This document shows positions 22,998 to 33,745 of a stretch of DNA of 64,000 nt, piece by piece. The notes below the pieces were generated by a model that searched no databases, was not told the DNA's origin, and was given only the letters and a program-made list of their open reading frames with translations. Location of the stretch: assembly GCA_039707465.1 (NCBI GenBank), contig CM077643.1, forward strand, positions 45,078,605 through 45,142,604, given 5' to 3'. Origin of the DNA: Rhabdophis nuchalis (lineage: Eukaryota > Chordata > Lepidosauria > Squamata > Natricidae). Within the stretch, counting starts at the first letter, position 1. Each line of letters begins with the position of its first letter. The translations under genes and the position numbers were made by a program.

Positions 22998-23637
22998 TAT
23001 TTATTTATTTATTTATTTAATTTATATACCGCCCTTCTCCCTCTCGGGACTCAGGGCGGTGAACAGCCATAATAAAAACAGGAAATACAAAAGTTAAAAT
23101 GGCTTATTAATATATAATTAAATACTTTGGCCCACAGTTAAAATCCAATACTAAAAAACACAATTAAAAAGGCTATGACAGGCCGGCTGCATGGAATAGA
23201 TGTGTCTTCATGGCCCGGCGGAAGAGGCGTAGGTCTGAGGTCGTACGTAGTTCAGGGGGTAGGTCATTCCAGAGGGCAGGAGCTGCCACAGAGAAGGCTC
23301 TCCCCCTGGGGGTCGCCAGCCGACATTGTCTGGCCAACGGCACCCTGAGGAGGCCCTCTCTGTGGGAGCGAACTGGTCGGTGGGAGGTATTTGGCAGCAG
23401 GAGGCGGTCTTGCAGATAACCAGGTCCCTTGCCATGGAGCGCTTTAAAGGTGGTCACTAATATCTTGAAGCGCACCCGGAAAGCCACCGGCAGCCAGTGC
23501 AGCTCACGTAGGAGAGGTGTCACATGGGAGCGTCTAGATGCTCCCAAAATTCCCCGCGCGGCCGCATTCTGAACTAACTGGAGCCTCCGGATGCACCTCA
23601 AGGGAAGCCCCATGTAGAGAGCATTACAATGTCCTAA
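22998..23637 (-). mobile_element. L2-type LINE, 3' end
   Basis: The minus frame at 23173-23613 encodes 146 residues of the L2 C-terminus (RRLQLVQNAAARGILGASRR ... WNDLPPELRTTSDLRLFRR), then the 3' UTR with the CCGCCCTGAGTCCCGAGAGG type of block and a TTTA-repeat tail. It belongs to the 'LLLPNTSHRPV ... FHAAGLS' lineage, distinct from the one at 2.2 kb. The frame is intact over this stretch. Confidence 0.9.
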
Positions 23638-23640
23638 TCA

Positions 23641-24163
23641 AGAAAACAGTCCTAACACCTCCTTCTGTTGTAAGTAGGGTGACCATACCTGGGCTGTCTC
23701 AACAGTTTTTAGCTAGTATAGGAATTGAGAACTGTCTCCTTTACGAAACTACCTCATGGGAAATATAGCCACCTTATGGGAAATGTAGGAAGAACTGCCT
23801 TGTGGGAAATGTAGTTCCATAGCATGTGATCACATCTGTGTTATCTGATTTGCCACTGTGGAAAAGTTATAGCCAGTCAGTTTTTACAAGGCTTTGTTTA
23901 TCAGACAACCGTACCAGACAGCCGCGTTAAATCTCCACTCAGAATGGGTTAGAGGAATTAATGTCTTTTTACCTGCGTGATGGGACAGATTAGAGACATC
24001 AGAACAGCCTTAACAATGAACTGTGAGTCTTGCTATTAATAAATAATAAAACCTGATCTTAAAGAAATCCCAAGTGTGGTGTTGAAGCTGCCTGTCCCAA
24101 GCAAATCTACCCAGCTGTGGACACAGTCCTAACACCTCCTCCTGTAGTAAGTAGGGTGAACAT
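23641..24163 (+). mobile_element. LTR-like unit with repeated 41-bp ends
   Basis: Two near-identical 41-bp blocks (23646-23686 and 24123-24163, 38 of 41 equal, including GTAAGTAGGGTGA) lie 477 bp apart. Between them is TGGGAAAT-repeat sequence and two AATAAA signals (24038-24043, 24045-24050), as in the R region of an LTR. It could be one LTR plus pieces of a second in tandem. No internal coding region is present. Confidence 0.5.
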
Positions 24164-24394
24164 GCTCAATACTTGCAAAAGAACATTAAATTGTTGCAGA
24201 AAACAATTTACAATAAATCTGTAGCCTAAATTCCCAAGAACTCCACATATAAGTAGTAAATGAAAAGAGAGATAGAGATTACTCATGTTCAGGAAGCAGT
24301 TTGGGCACACCACTTGAAGAACAGCAGGGTCAGAAGCTCTTTTCTTAACAGTCCCCTCTATAAAAGAAAAGTTACCCTGAACTGAACTCTAAAT

Positions 24395-25022
24395 CAGGGG
24401 TCACCAACCTTTTGGAACTCAGGGACTACTAAATTCATAATTTTAAATCCTACAGACTGCTAATATGATCTGCCTAATGACCGGCTGGGTGGGCATGGCA
24501 AGGTGGTCATGTGACTGGGTGGGCGTAGCCAACTCATTGTCACTCACATCGAGGGGTACCAGCCTCTACTCACTACTCTTTGCCTGCCCTCCCGAGCTCC
24601 TCAGGGAAGCAGCTGCTGGAGCTTAGCAGCCACTATGAGAAAGAGTTGACAAAACAGCTGGCTCAGTTCAAATTGGATCTGACCAAGAAGTAGGCTCAAC
24701 AGAAGCACGTCACTGAAGACTATGAGCATAGGCTTTCCAAGCAGAGGGAAGACCTGCAGGAGTGCAAGGCCAGATACCAGTGTCTCAAGGCTCAGCTGGG
24801 TGAGATGGTCAGCCAGTTCCAGATCCACTGGAATGAGGTCCTCTGGCTCTTCACCACCAACAGCACGGAAGACTCTCTGCAGCAACGCAAACATTCATCG
24901 CAGATATCCGGCCCAGGGGTTGTAGTTTGAGGACCCCTGATTTAGTGCAATATAAAAAATGCAGATAAGTTTTTCAGTGGACCACCAAAGTTTTCTCATG
25001 GACCACCACTTGGTGACTGCTG
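24395..25022. mobile_element. hAT-like non-autonomous element carrying coding-like DNA
   Basis: CAGGGGTCACCAACCTTTTG to CTTGGTGACTGCTG. Flanks CTCTAAAT (24387-24394) and CTATAAAT (25023-25030) match at 7 of 8. The outer 90 bp on the left and 110 bp on the right match the element at 12.2 kb. The interior instead holds the coiled-coil-coding segment listed separately. Confidence 0.8.
24602..24904 (+). pseudogene. Captured coiled-coil exon-like fragment inside a hAT-like element
   Basis: One plus-strand frame reads about 100 codons with a single stop (TAG at 24692): it starts GKQLLELSSHYEKELTKQLA and continues with QREDLQECKARYQCLKAQLG and QFQIHWNEVLWLFTTNSTED. The composition (E, K, Q, L heptads) is that of a coiled-coil protein, and the codon pattern looks once-coding. 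It is preceded by a pyrimidine-rich tract ending CTCCTCAG, which resembles a splice acceptor, so genomic exon capture is possible. The parent gene was not identified. It is not a live gene here: a stop codon, no start, and enclosed by transposon ends. Confidence 0.62.
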
Positions 25023-25030
25023 CTATAAAT

Positions 25031-26230
25031 GATTAGCTTAGCATCTAGGCTTAAAAGTCTCAAGAATACCCTGGTAATAACAGCAGATCAGCCTTACTGG
25101 CTGCCTTGGCACAACAGGCAGGCCAGCTTCTCAATTAACTTTGATTCCTTTTTTTCCTGTGAGGAAGGTGGCTGAGCCTATTGTAGGAACCCTCCCTGTG
25201 TGGTTAGAGTTTGCGTGAAACCAGACAGTTGGGTTAATTGAACAAAGGCTCAGGGCTAACATGAATTTTGGATTGTGATGTGAATGCAGGGCAGCGCCTA
25301 CAATCCCTGGCAGCAGCATTCCTATGAATTAAGGAATTAATCTCTCCTATGTGCAGAATGAGCAGCAGCTAAAATCTCAATAGTAAAGGCCCACCCTGAG
25401 AGAGGTTCTCTCCCATCCATAGATGTTCCTATTCATTCCATTCTATTTGTCATACATTCACCCAGTTGCAGATATACAGCTGAACCTCTAAATCTCATCC
25501 ATTTGGAAAATTGCTTGGGAATATCATTGAGAGTAGCAAACAGAATCTCCTATGTTACACTGTTAGGCCAACCAGGAAGACTGGATAAAAAGCTTTCTTG
25601 GTCAATTTGCTACACATTCCATTCATACTCAGATCATACGCCGTCCACTTCCTTCAGGCTAGATAGAAGATACAGTTTTTCAAACTATTTACATGGGATG
25701 CTATGACTTCGCTCAGACTGGATGGGTCAATGTTCATTGTTCCAGTTCTGGGGGATAGTTGACAAGGATTTTGGAAGTAAACTGAATGCCTTAAGTTTCT
25801 GCAGAACCTATGTTATAAGTGTCTTACATATACCTCAAACATTCCCCCAAAACCAATATTTTCTCTCTGATGGATCTCTGGAGGCTGCAAAATAATTGGT
25901 GGGGCTTCTGGATTGTTGTGATTCAGAAAGAAAAAAGATTATATTCCAGTTTGCCATAAGAAAGAATGAATGGAAAAGATTCCCCAATTGTATGGAATAA
26001 CACACATTGGATTGTTTAGGAATGGTGAAACACCATAATGAAGGTGTCCTACTTTGTTATATTGGTTTACAATAGAGTGACTACACCATATTCTGATTTT
26101 TATTATAGCCTCAATTCAGGAAGGCAGTCTTCCCCAAGCATGCTTTCTCCAACCAGCTCATGCTGATTAGGAAATATAGACATTGAAGCCCGAGACTTAC
26201 AAAATCAAAAGACCTAAAAAGTGACCTTTT
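25031..26230. other. Unassigned non-coding DNA
   Basis: No recognised repeat end, exon or CpG cluster. Confidence 0.4.
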
Positions 26231-26232
26231 CA

Positions 26233-26600
26233 ATAATACAATACAATACAATAGCAGAGTTGGAAGGGACCTTGTAGGTCTTCTAGTCCAACCCCCTGCA
26301 TGGGCAGGAACCTTATACCATTTCAGACAAATGGCTATCTAACATCTTCTTAAAGACTTCCAGGGTTGGGGCATTCACAACTTCTGGAGACAAGGAGTTC
26401 CAGAGGTTAATTGTTCTGACTGTCAGGAAATTTCTCCTTAGTTCTAAGTTGCTTCTCTCCTTGATTAGTTTCCACCCATTGCTTCTTGTCCTGCCCCCAG
26501 GTGCCTTGGAGAATAGTTTGGCTCCCTCTTCTTTGTGGCACCCTCTGAGATATCGGAACACTGCTATCATGTCTCCCCTGGTCCTTCTCTTCATCAAACT
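26233..26600 (-). mobile_element. CR1 LINE 3' end
   Basis: The minus frame (26313-26597) gives [20 protein letters not shown] ... [16 protein letters not shown], the complete CR1 ORF2 C-terminus with no stop. It is followed by the 3' block and an ATACAATACAAT tail at 26231-26251. This is one of the younger CR1 ends. The 5' border carries a short tandem duplication (CATCAAACTAGAGCCATACA twice, from about 26593). Confidence 0.9.
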
Positions 26601-26633
26601 AGAGCCATACAGACCATCAAACTAGAGCCATAC

Positions 26634-27528
26634 ATAAGCCATACAGTTGGACAATAGGGTGTTTTGTTATTGTTCTTTTATTGTGGTTTTATTTTGTTTT
26701 AATGTATTGCAAGTCACCTACACTCATTTTGGCAATTGATTTCAGTTAGTCAGCCTTATCAGTTGAGTTAGTAAATAGATTTACCAATGAATACATACAT
26801 CCAGAGGACATCAGATTGAGGATGACTAGATTAAGATAAACCTTGCCTCACAAAAGCAAGGCCTAGCCATGGCTCGCTCTGTGGAATGAGCTAAAGGTAT
26901 TCGTTAGGCAGAAGACCCACTTCAAACTCTGTTCTGAACCACAGCAATCCAATTTCAGCAGCCACTCCATCCATCTTTGAAGTGATTGTTTTCCATTCAC
27001 TCTACCATCATACAACATTTAGACAGAGGGAATGTCTTAGAAAAAATGAAGCTCCCCCCAAATTCCACCCCCCATTTACTCCTTGTGCATAGGACGTATC
27101 TAAAATGTCCTTTCCTGTGAAGATGATTAATTCTTAGAGACGGAGAAAGCTTTAGGATGAAGGGGAGGTGGGGGTTAATTGGTGCTGAAGTCACAAAGTG
27201 ATTCATGGCTCCCCATAGAAGTGGGAAAAGTAATCCTTCACTGATAATTCCAGTGGGATGAAGTGTCCTCTGAGTATTCAAACAGCAATTTCTCCTACTC
27301 TTTGAAAAAGTATGAGAGAGGGGAGAAAAGCATGCATATATGAACACAATCCATATTACAGATGGAATGGAAATACATTTTCACAGTAACTCCCAGCAAA
27401 TAACTAAGTAGTAATTTTATAAAAGTTGAATATATAGGCAGTGCCCCCTCTGCCAACCAAGCCCCAGCAATACACAATGTGCCAGCTTTCTGCAACTCAG
27501 TTCTTTCAACTCGTGGGAGAACAAATCA
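26634..27528. other. Unassigned non-coding DNA
   Basis: Nothing recognised. Confidence 0.4.
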
Positions 27529-27536
27529 GAGGTAGG

Positions 27537-27820
27537 TTGCTCCCGGTTCAGCCCGGTTCAGCCGAACCGGTAGTGGAATTCAGGCCTGAGTCACAGAACC
27601 AGCAGCGACTCAGGCCTGCCACGCCCCCGAAAAGGTTCCCTCCACACCGCTGGGCCGCCACCATTTTGGTTTTACTGACTGCATGTGTGCAGTTCACTGT
27701 AAATTGTTCTGCGCATGCACGAAGAACAATTTATATTGAACAATGCATGTGCACGCAGTGCACGGCTGGCACGTGTGGGGGTTGCGAACTGGTAGTAAAA
27801 CTGGCAGCAACCCACCCCTG
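27537..27820. mobile_element. hAT-like non-autonomous element, ACCGGT family
   Basis: CAGAGGTAGGTTGCTCCCGG to GGCAGCAACCCACCCCTG. Flanks GAACAAAT (27529-27536) and GAATAAAT (27821-27828) match at 7 of 8. The interior contains GAACCGGTAGTGG. Confidence 0.84.
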
Positions 27821-27905
27821 GAATAAATGCCATTGTAGCTGGTATGTGTGTCAGGAGTTGTAATCTGAATGCTTTTGGAGACTCTATATTGAAAAAGATT
27901 GGAGT

Positions 27906-28095
27906 ATAGGTAGTCTTCATTTAGCAACCATAACTCTGATTGGCAACTTAATCGAAGTAATTGCTAAGTGAAATCACAGTTGTGCTTATGTTCTTACTTC
28001 AGTTTTCCTTTGCTTTACAAATCTGTGAATGTCACAAATGCAAGAATTGATCACAAAATTACTTTTTCATCTCTGAAAGGTTACTAAGTGGGGCA
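27906..28095. mobile_element. Tigger-like fragment
   Basis: Starts TAGGTAGTCTTCATTTAGCA and shows AATTGCTAAGTGAAATCAC as in full copies, but the right end is missing. Confidence 0.55.
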
Positions 28096-28814
28096 TGTCT
28101 GCAAAACCATGACAAGCCAATGTTTTCATGCAATTGGTTTTTTTTCTTTTTTAATGTGACAGGATCTTTTTTGGGGATGAATTTGTTTCCCCTGCAAGCA
28201 AACTTTGGAGCAGTGGAAGGTAGCCCAGGGTTCTACCTGAGCTGACAAAGAAACAAACCTGAACCTAACTAACAAAGAAACGATTGTAGTTTGCGCTGAT
28301 GTCCCCAGTACTGATCAAGGTGTATGGGAAGCAAGAAACATGGCTAAGAAATGAACAGTTAGAGTTCCAGCCGTTGAAGAGGTTTGTTTTCATTGGAGGA
28401 ATCCCGACGGGATTCTCATCCACAGTCCTTCTATCTCTCAGCAAAACAGAACTCAAATGGCAGCCAAGGGGGCTGTTTTGGCTATCGTAAAACTGATGGA
28501 GTCCAGGTCAGACCGAAATTTAGTGAAGCACTCAGGACTCAGCTGCATTTGACTCATTAGCTACCCTCCATCCCCTGGGAGTATTAAATACAGCACAGAG
28601 TCCAAGGGGATATTGCCATGATACTGTATTTGTTATATATATTTCAGCACAGACATCAGAAGCAACTCGGGTCAGAGGTAATGGCCTTATTCAGAGTTTC
28701 TCTGTCCCTCCTGTTCCCTTCTTTGAAGTCCCCGTGGTGAGTTGCTGAAGTCTGCAAGTCCAATTCTAGACTAAAGGTTGCAGAATGTATCTATCCACCA
28801 GCAGAAAAGTTATA
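28096..28814. other. Unassigned non-coding DNA
   Basis: Nothing recognised. Confidence 0.4.
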
Positions 28815-28815
28815 T

Positions 28816-29175
28816 AGGAATGACTACACACAGCCCTTATAAACCATTTGTTTAGCAACCGTTTGTAGCTACAATGGCACTGAAAAATGTGACTTACAAC
28901 CAGTCCTCGTACGTATGACCATTGCAGCACCCACAAGAGTTTGGCAACCAGGATGCATTTCGGATGGTTGCAGCGTTCTGTAGTCATGCAGTCACCATTT
29001 GTGACCGTCCCAATAGACTTCCACCAAGCAAAGACAATGGGGAAAGCCAGAATCCCTTAACATGATTCACTTAACAACCGTGGCAAAAGTTATGAGGTGT
29101 GACTCATTTAACAACCACCTTGCTTAGCAATGGAACTTCTGATCCCTATTGGGGTTGTAAATTGAGGACAACTTG
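28816..29175. mobile_element. Tigger-like DNA transposon, non-autonomous
   Basis: The interior (TTGGCAACCAGGATGCATTT, CTTAACAACCGTGGCAAAAG) and right end GTAAATTGAGGACAACTTG, followed by TA, match the family. The left end is decayed. Confidence 0.7.
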
Positions 29176-29330
29176 TATGAAACTACTCCTTCTTCTGGAA
29201 ACACCTGGGAATTATAGTTCCAGAAAAGAAACTTACCATCTTACTATTTTCAACAAAGTAGACTACCTGAGTTTCTTTTGGAAAAAGCTATAACAAAATG
29301 TATTGGCTCATACTTATTCATAGCATATGT

Positions 29331-29813
29331 CAGTGATGGCGAACCTTTTAGAGACCGAGTGCCCAAACTGCAACCCAAAACCCACTTATGGATTGCAAAG
29401 TGCCAACATGGCAATTTAACCTGAATAACAAGATTTTACTACCTAAAATAATGAGAAACAAGGCAGAGTTCAGCTAATGGTTCTAAGAAAAACATGATAC
29501 CTGCACTTTTATGCCCCTTCATTTCCCCCCCTACGTTTAGCAACAATAAAAAAAGAATTTTTTTAGTAATATCATTTCTCTCTTTCCCTTTCTTTTTCCC
29601 TTTCTCTCCCTCCCTTTCTCTTTCTCTCCCTCTCTTTCTCCCTCTCTCTCTTTCCCTTCCTCCTTCTTTCTTTCTCTCTCTCTTCCCCTCCCTCCCTCTC
29701 TCCCTCCTGTGGGAGAAATGTGATGGAGCTGGGCTGGGGCAACAGCACGCGTGCCCACAGAGAGGGCTCCGAGTGCCACCTCTGGCACACGTGCCATAGG
29801 TTCGCCATCACTG
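29331..29813. mobile_element. hAT-like element with internal polypyrimidine tract
   Basis: CAGTGATGGCGAACCTTTTA to CATAGGTTCGCCATCACTG, bordered by a perfect 8-bp duplication GCATATGT (29323-29330 and 29814-29821). It is 483 bp and non-coding; the Lys/Glu/Arg-rich minus frames come from the CT tract. Confidence 0.9.
29570..29708. repeat. CT-rich polypyrimidine tract
   Basis: About 140 bases of almost only C and T on the plus strand, inside the hAT-like element. Such tracts with mirror symmetry can form triplex DNA; that is general knowledge, not shown here. Confidence 0.9.
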
Positions 29814-29821
29814 GCATATGT

Positions 29822-30107
29822 TTCTCCTGAGTCCATATTGTTTAGCTGTTGGAGTAGATACAAAAAGTGCTACTAGAAAAGTGTCAATTTCTAGGAGTTC
29901 CTACAGTGCCCGGGTATGACAGGAATATTTTATATTTTTTTTCCTTACAGCTTCTTCTTAAAAAAACGTACTTTCCCCACCAGCTTTTTACAGCAGGGAA
30001 AACAGCTTCTGTATGTAGAACAGTTCCCCAGCACAAACCAACTATAAATCATTAACATATCCAGTGTCAATGAACACTGCAAGAGAAGAATGTTACAATC
30101 AATCTAG
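29822..30107. other. Unassigned non-coding DNA
   Basis: Nothing recognised. Confidence 0.4.
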
Positions 30108-30163
30108 GCTGCTCAGAGTCACTGCAACAGTGAGATGGGCGACATATAAATTTAATAAATAAA
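30108..30163 (+). mobile_element. LINE/SINE 3' tail scrap (L2-like)
   Basis: GTGAGATGGGCGACATATAA followed by AATAAATAAA resembles the GGGCGGTATATAAAT tail of L2-type elements. Confidence 0.45.
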
Positions 30164-30723
30164 ATCTGTCATGCCAATCCTGAACTACATCAGGGATGGC
30201 ATGATAGGTAGCTTATTGTTTACCATTCGCTAATGAAAAAAACCCCTGAGCTGCTATATAATGAGTCCTGGCATGATATGCGCAGTCCATATACCAAAGA
30301 AATGCCACCGATAATGCCAAACGTTCATATGATGACCATATATTTCTCCCAGAAAATGAGATGTTTTTCTACAATAGATATTAAATCCCCAGAGAGCAAA
30401 ACCTCCGTGGTAAACCTAACATGTACATAGCTGACATAATTAAGATATTTTTTTTGACTACAAATAGTGACAGGCTTGCCACTTTTTGAAACAAAGAATA
30501 AGAACACCATTTCGGGTAGCAGCTGCTGGAAAGTTGTGGCAAGGTGTTAAAACCCTGTGCTACACAAGATGTTTTCCATCCATGTTGCTTTCAGGTATGA
30601 TGATGGAACATCCCGACCCAATGTTGGAGTAAGATTCAACTTACTTCATGTTTTAAATATGGAAAGAGAGAGAGGTTTTGCCCCTAGCTATAAAAAAAAA
30701 GGATAAAACCAGCCTCAACAACC
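30164..30723. other. Unassigned non-coding DNA
   Basis: Nothing recognised. Confidence 0.4.
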
Positions 30724-30725
30724 TA

Positions 30726-31459
30726 CTGTATTTTTCAGAGTATAAGATGCACTTCCCTCCCCTAAAAGAGGGTGAAAATTTGATCTTATGCACTGAATTT
30801 TGTGTTTCCTTGCAGCAAACAGCCTGTTTCAGTTTCAGCACAGCCTGATTAGAACAAGAAAAAAATATCTGCCTCTCCCTCCCAGCAATTTGCCTCCTCA
30901 CAGCAAACAATCTGTTTCAGTTTCAACTTCAGCACAGCCTGATTAGCACAAGCAACTGACTCTCAGGATATAGTTTATTATTAAAGTTATAGTTTATTAA
31001 ATTCGTATAACGCCCTTCTCCCTTGCGGGACTCAGGGCAGTGAACAGACATCAGTAAAAACTACAAAGAACATCAATATATAAAAATGGATCAGCTTCCC
31101 AACCACCAGCTGTTTCAGGCTGCAGGGATTTCCATTGCCTATTGCCACCTCTGTATGCCCCATTTTCTGCCCATTCTGATCCCCACCGCTGGGAATGGGC
31201 AGAAAATGGGGCGCGCAGAGGTGGCAATAGGCTATGGCAATCCCTGCAGCCTGAAACAGCTGATCATCAGGAGGCGGAGCCAACCAACAATCAGCTGCTT
31301 GTGCTAATCAGGCTGTGCTGAAGCTGAACCTGAAAAGGACTGTTTGCTGCAAGGAGGCAAATTGCTGGGAGGCAAAGGCAGATTTTTTTTTCTTGTTTTC
31401 CTCCCCAAAAGCTAGGTGTGTCTTATACTTTGGAGCATCTTATACTACGAAAAACATGG
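30726..31459. mobile_element. Long palindromic (hairpin-like) DNA transposon
   Basis: Ends CTGTATTTTTCAGAGTATAA and (reversed right end) CCATGTTTTTCGTAGTATAA are inverted repeats bordered by TA (30724-30725, 31460-31461). Inner arms also pair: AATTTGCCTCC at 30889 with GGAGGCAAATT near 31354, and about 78-bp arms around 31106-31183 and 31186-31263. Almost the whole element can fold on itself. An L2 tail interrupts the left arm. Confidence 0.75.
30966..31091 (-). mobile_element. L2 3' tail nested in the palindromic element
   Basis: ACGCCCTTCTCCCTTGCGGG, then ACTCAGGGCAGTGAACAGA is the reversed L2 3' UTR. It interrupts the left arm, so it inserted later. Confidence 0.7.
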
Positions 31460-31461
31460 TA

Positions 31462-32680
31462 CTTGATATTAAAAGTATGGTGTGATCTTAACCTATAGTA
31501 GTAGTAGTAGTTAACCAGAATGCAGATCACAAGTGCCAACCCCACCATCCATCATCAGAATTTGGTGATTTAATGGGCAATTTTCAGCCGTTTTCTTCTT
31601 AACAGAAAACAAGCAGTAAAATAAAAGAGGAAATGGATGTGCTAAGCTTATGCAAGACTAAACACACCAATTTTCATCCTTAAAACCCCCAAACTATCCC
31701 CAAAAGAGAAATATTGTTCCTAGTATTTTCCAGAACAATTTACTTTTAAAGCCCAAAAGACCCCTGATTGCTTCTAACTTTCTGGAATAGATTAAGGAAA
31801 GTTAGTACCATACAGTTTTTCAAACATATATTCAACGGGCCAGTTGTATGTTTGACTTAATGAAGGCCTCTTGATAAAATACACCTTCTTGTATCCTCTG
31901 ATGATGAGATGATGTAATGAGCAAATATAAACTGCCTCTAGCTTTGCAGTGCGTTTCACTTGATAGGTTTAGCTAGATGATGCACAAGTAAGGAAAGCTT
32001 ATTGAAAATTATTTTACCTGTATATGCAGAAGTCTAGTGAAGTCCATGCAAAATCTCATAACATTGGATCCTACTTCTTGTCATAAATGGGTCAGCCGAA
32101 TGCCTCTAAATAGAAGTGTCCTCTGTCCTTTCAGTAGCTTTGCAAGAATTCTGCTTTCTGGTGGTGTTATCAAGACGTAGAAGCTCGCTGAATCTGAAGG
32201 TGAAGATGAGCTTTGGATGTGTCCTTCCTAAATGGGAATAATCACTTGCAGGAAGTGTCTCTCACATCTGACATTCCCTCTTGAGTCTTCTTTGGGGTCT
32301 TTTTCTAACATCACCATGGAACTGTTTGGACAAAACATAACATTCCTGAGTGAGAACATAAGCAGGGGTATCATTTAAATATGAGTATTTTCAAGCTTTG
32401 AAAGGTTACTGGGCATATTTGGAATTTTGAAAGGTTTTCTTCGGAGTCATCATAATATAGCTGTCATGGAGTGTGACTGTCATTGTGAGTGTACACCAGT
32501 GACAAGAGATCCATTTCACAAAACAGCAAATGACTCAGTTCATAAGCCATTTCAAGCCATTGAAGCATAAATATTTAATGTACTACGAAATGGAAGAAAT
32601 TGTCATAAGCAATTATGAAGAAACCAGCCCAGCGTTTGGTGGACATAAAAAATAATGTCTGTGACTGTAATTTTTCTAAC
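31462..32680. other. Unassigned non-coding DNA
   Basis: A GTA triplet run sits at 31498-31511. No exon or repeat ends recognised. Confidence 0.4.
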
Positions 32681-32688
32681 CTCCCACT

Positions 32689-33071
32689 CAGGAGTGGGCT
32701 TCAAAAATTTCAGCAATGGGTTCTCTGCTCAGTTGCTGGGTGGATGTGGCCATGGTGGGCGTGGCCTAGTTGGCCTCCCACACCACAGCTAGGGGGGAAT
32801 GTTTTCACCTTTCTCAGGCTCTGGAGGCTTTCCTTGAGCTTCTGGGAGGGCAAAAACTGCCTCCCCTGGGCTCTGGAGGGACACAGTTTTTCCCTCTCCC
32901 TGAGCCTCCACATGGGCCCTGCATTTACCTCACATCCAAAACAGACTGCGTGAAGACTCCTGGGAAGGGCATGGTGGGGTGGCAGGGACATGGCGTGATG
33001 GGCGGAGCTAGCCACGGGTGGGATTTGGATGTTCTCTTGAACCTGGGTGAACCTGTAGCAGCCCACCCCTG
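32689..33071. mobile_element. hAT-like non-autonomous element, ACCGGT family (diverged)
   Basis: CAGGAGTGGGCTTCAAAAAT to GTAGCAGCCCACCCCTG fits the family ends. The interior is GC-rich with GGGCGTGG repeats and open frames that are artefacts. The flanking 8-mers match poorly. Confidence 0.6.
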
Positions 33072-33285
33072 CATCCCATCTGCAGTGAAAATTGACTTCC
33101 TTACAAATCATGATAAAAGGGTTAGCAAAACAATTCAAGCACATGCACTAAGTGGGCAGGAATTAGACATGTGCACCTCCTATGCATGTTTCCCCAGATG
33201 TCAATTTATGGAAGAATTAAAATTCCCCTTCCTGGATCTGACCAAGGCCCATCTTCATCTAGTATTTTGTTTCACACAGTGGTGA

Positions 33286-33745
33286 ACGTGGTGCTTCTGG
33301 AGGCTTACTAGTAGGAAATGGAGACATGGGAATCTCTGCTGTTCTCCTGAAACAGATGTTGGGATGTATGTGATTCCCAACTCAGGTGTAGCATAGAGAC
33401 TCAGTACTTTTTGACTAAGCTTCCTCCATGACTTTATCCAATCTCCGTTTAAATTCACCCAAGATAATAATCACTACCACATTTTGTAGCATTGAATTTG
33501 ACAGGTTCATTATATACTGTGTGAAAAAGTACTTTCTTTTCTCTGTTCTAAATCATCTCTGTTACTTTATTGTACGTCTGCTTGTCCTAATATTTTAAGA
33601 GAGGGAGAAAAAGTTGCCTCTGCTCCTTCTGTCCTTGCTGTGTTCGATTTTATATATCTCAACCATGTCCTCCGTCACCTTTGCTTTTCTTTAAAAAGAA
33701 AGTCCTAAACTTCAAGGAATTCAGTATCTCTTATTTAAGTAGGCA
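33286..33745 (-). mobile_element. Ancient CR1/L3-like LINE fragment
   Basis: The minus strand reads MNLSNSMLQNVVVII, then LGEFKRRLDKVMEEA and a downstream block like the conserved end of L3/CR1 elements. It carries stops and frameshifts throughout and is clearly older than the other CR1 copies here. Confidence 0.6.

Noticed and set aside
29537..29863. Lys/Glu/Arg-rich minus frames
   Set aside because: Produced by the CT-rich tract inside a hAT-like element.
32710..33285. Overlapping 144-aa minus and 171-aa plus frames
   Set aside because: They cover a GC-rich non-autonomous transposon and its flank; no domain.
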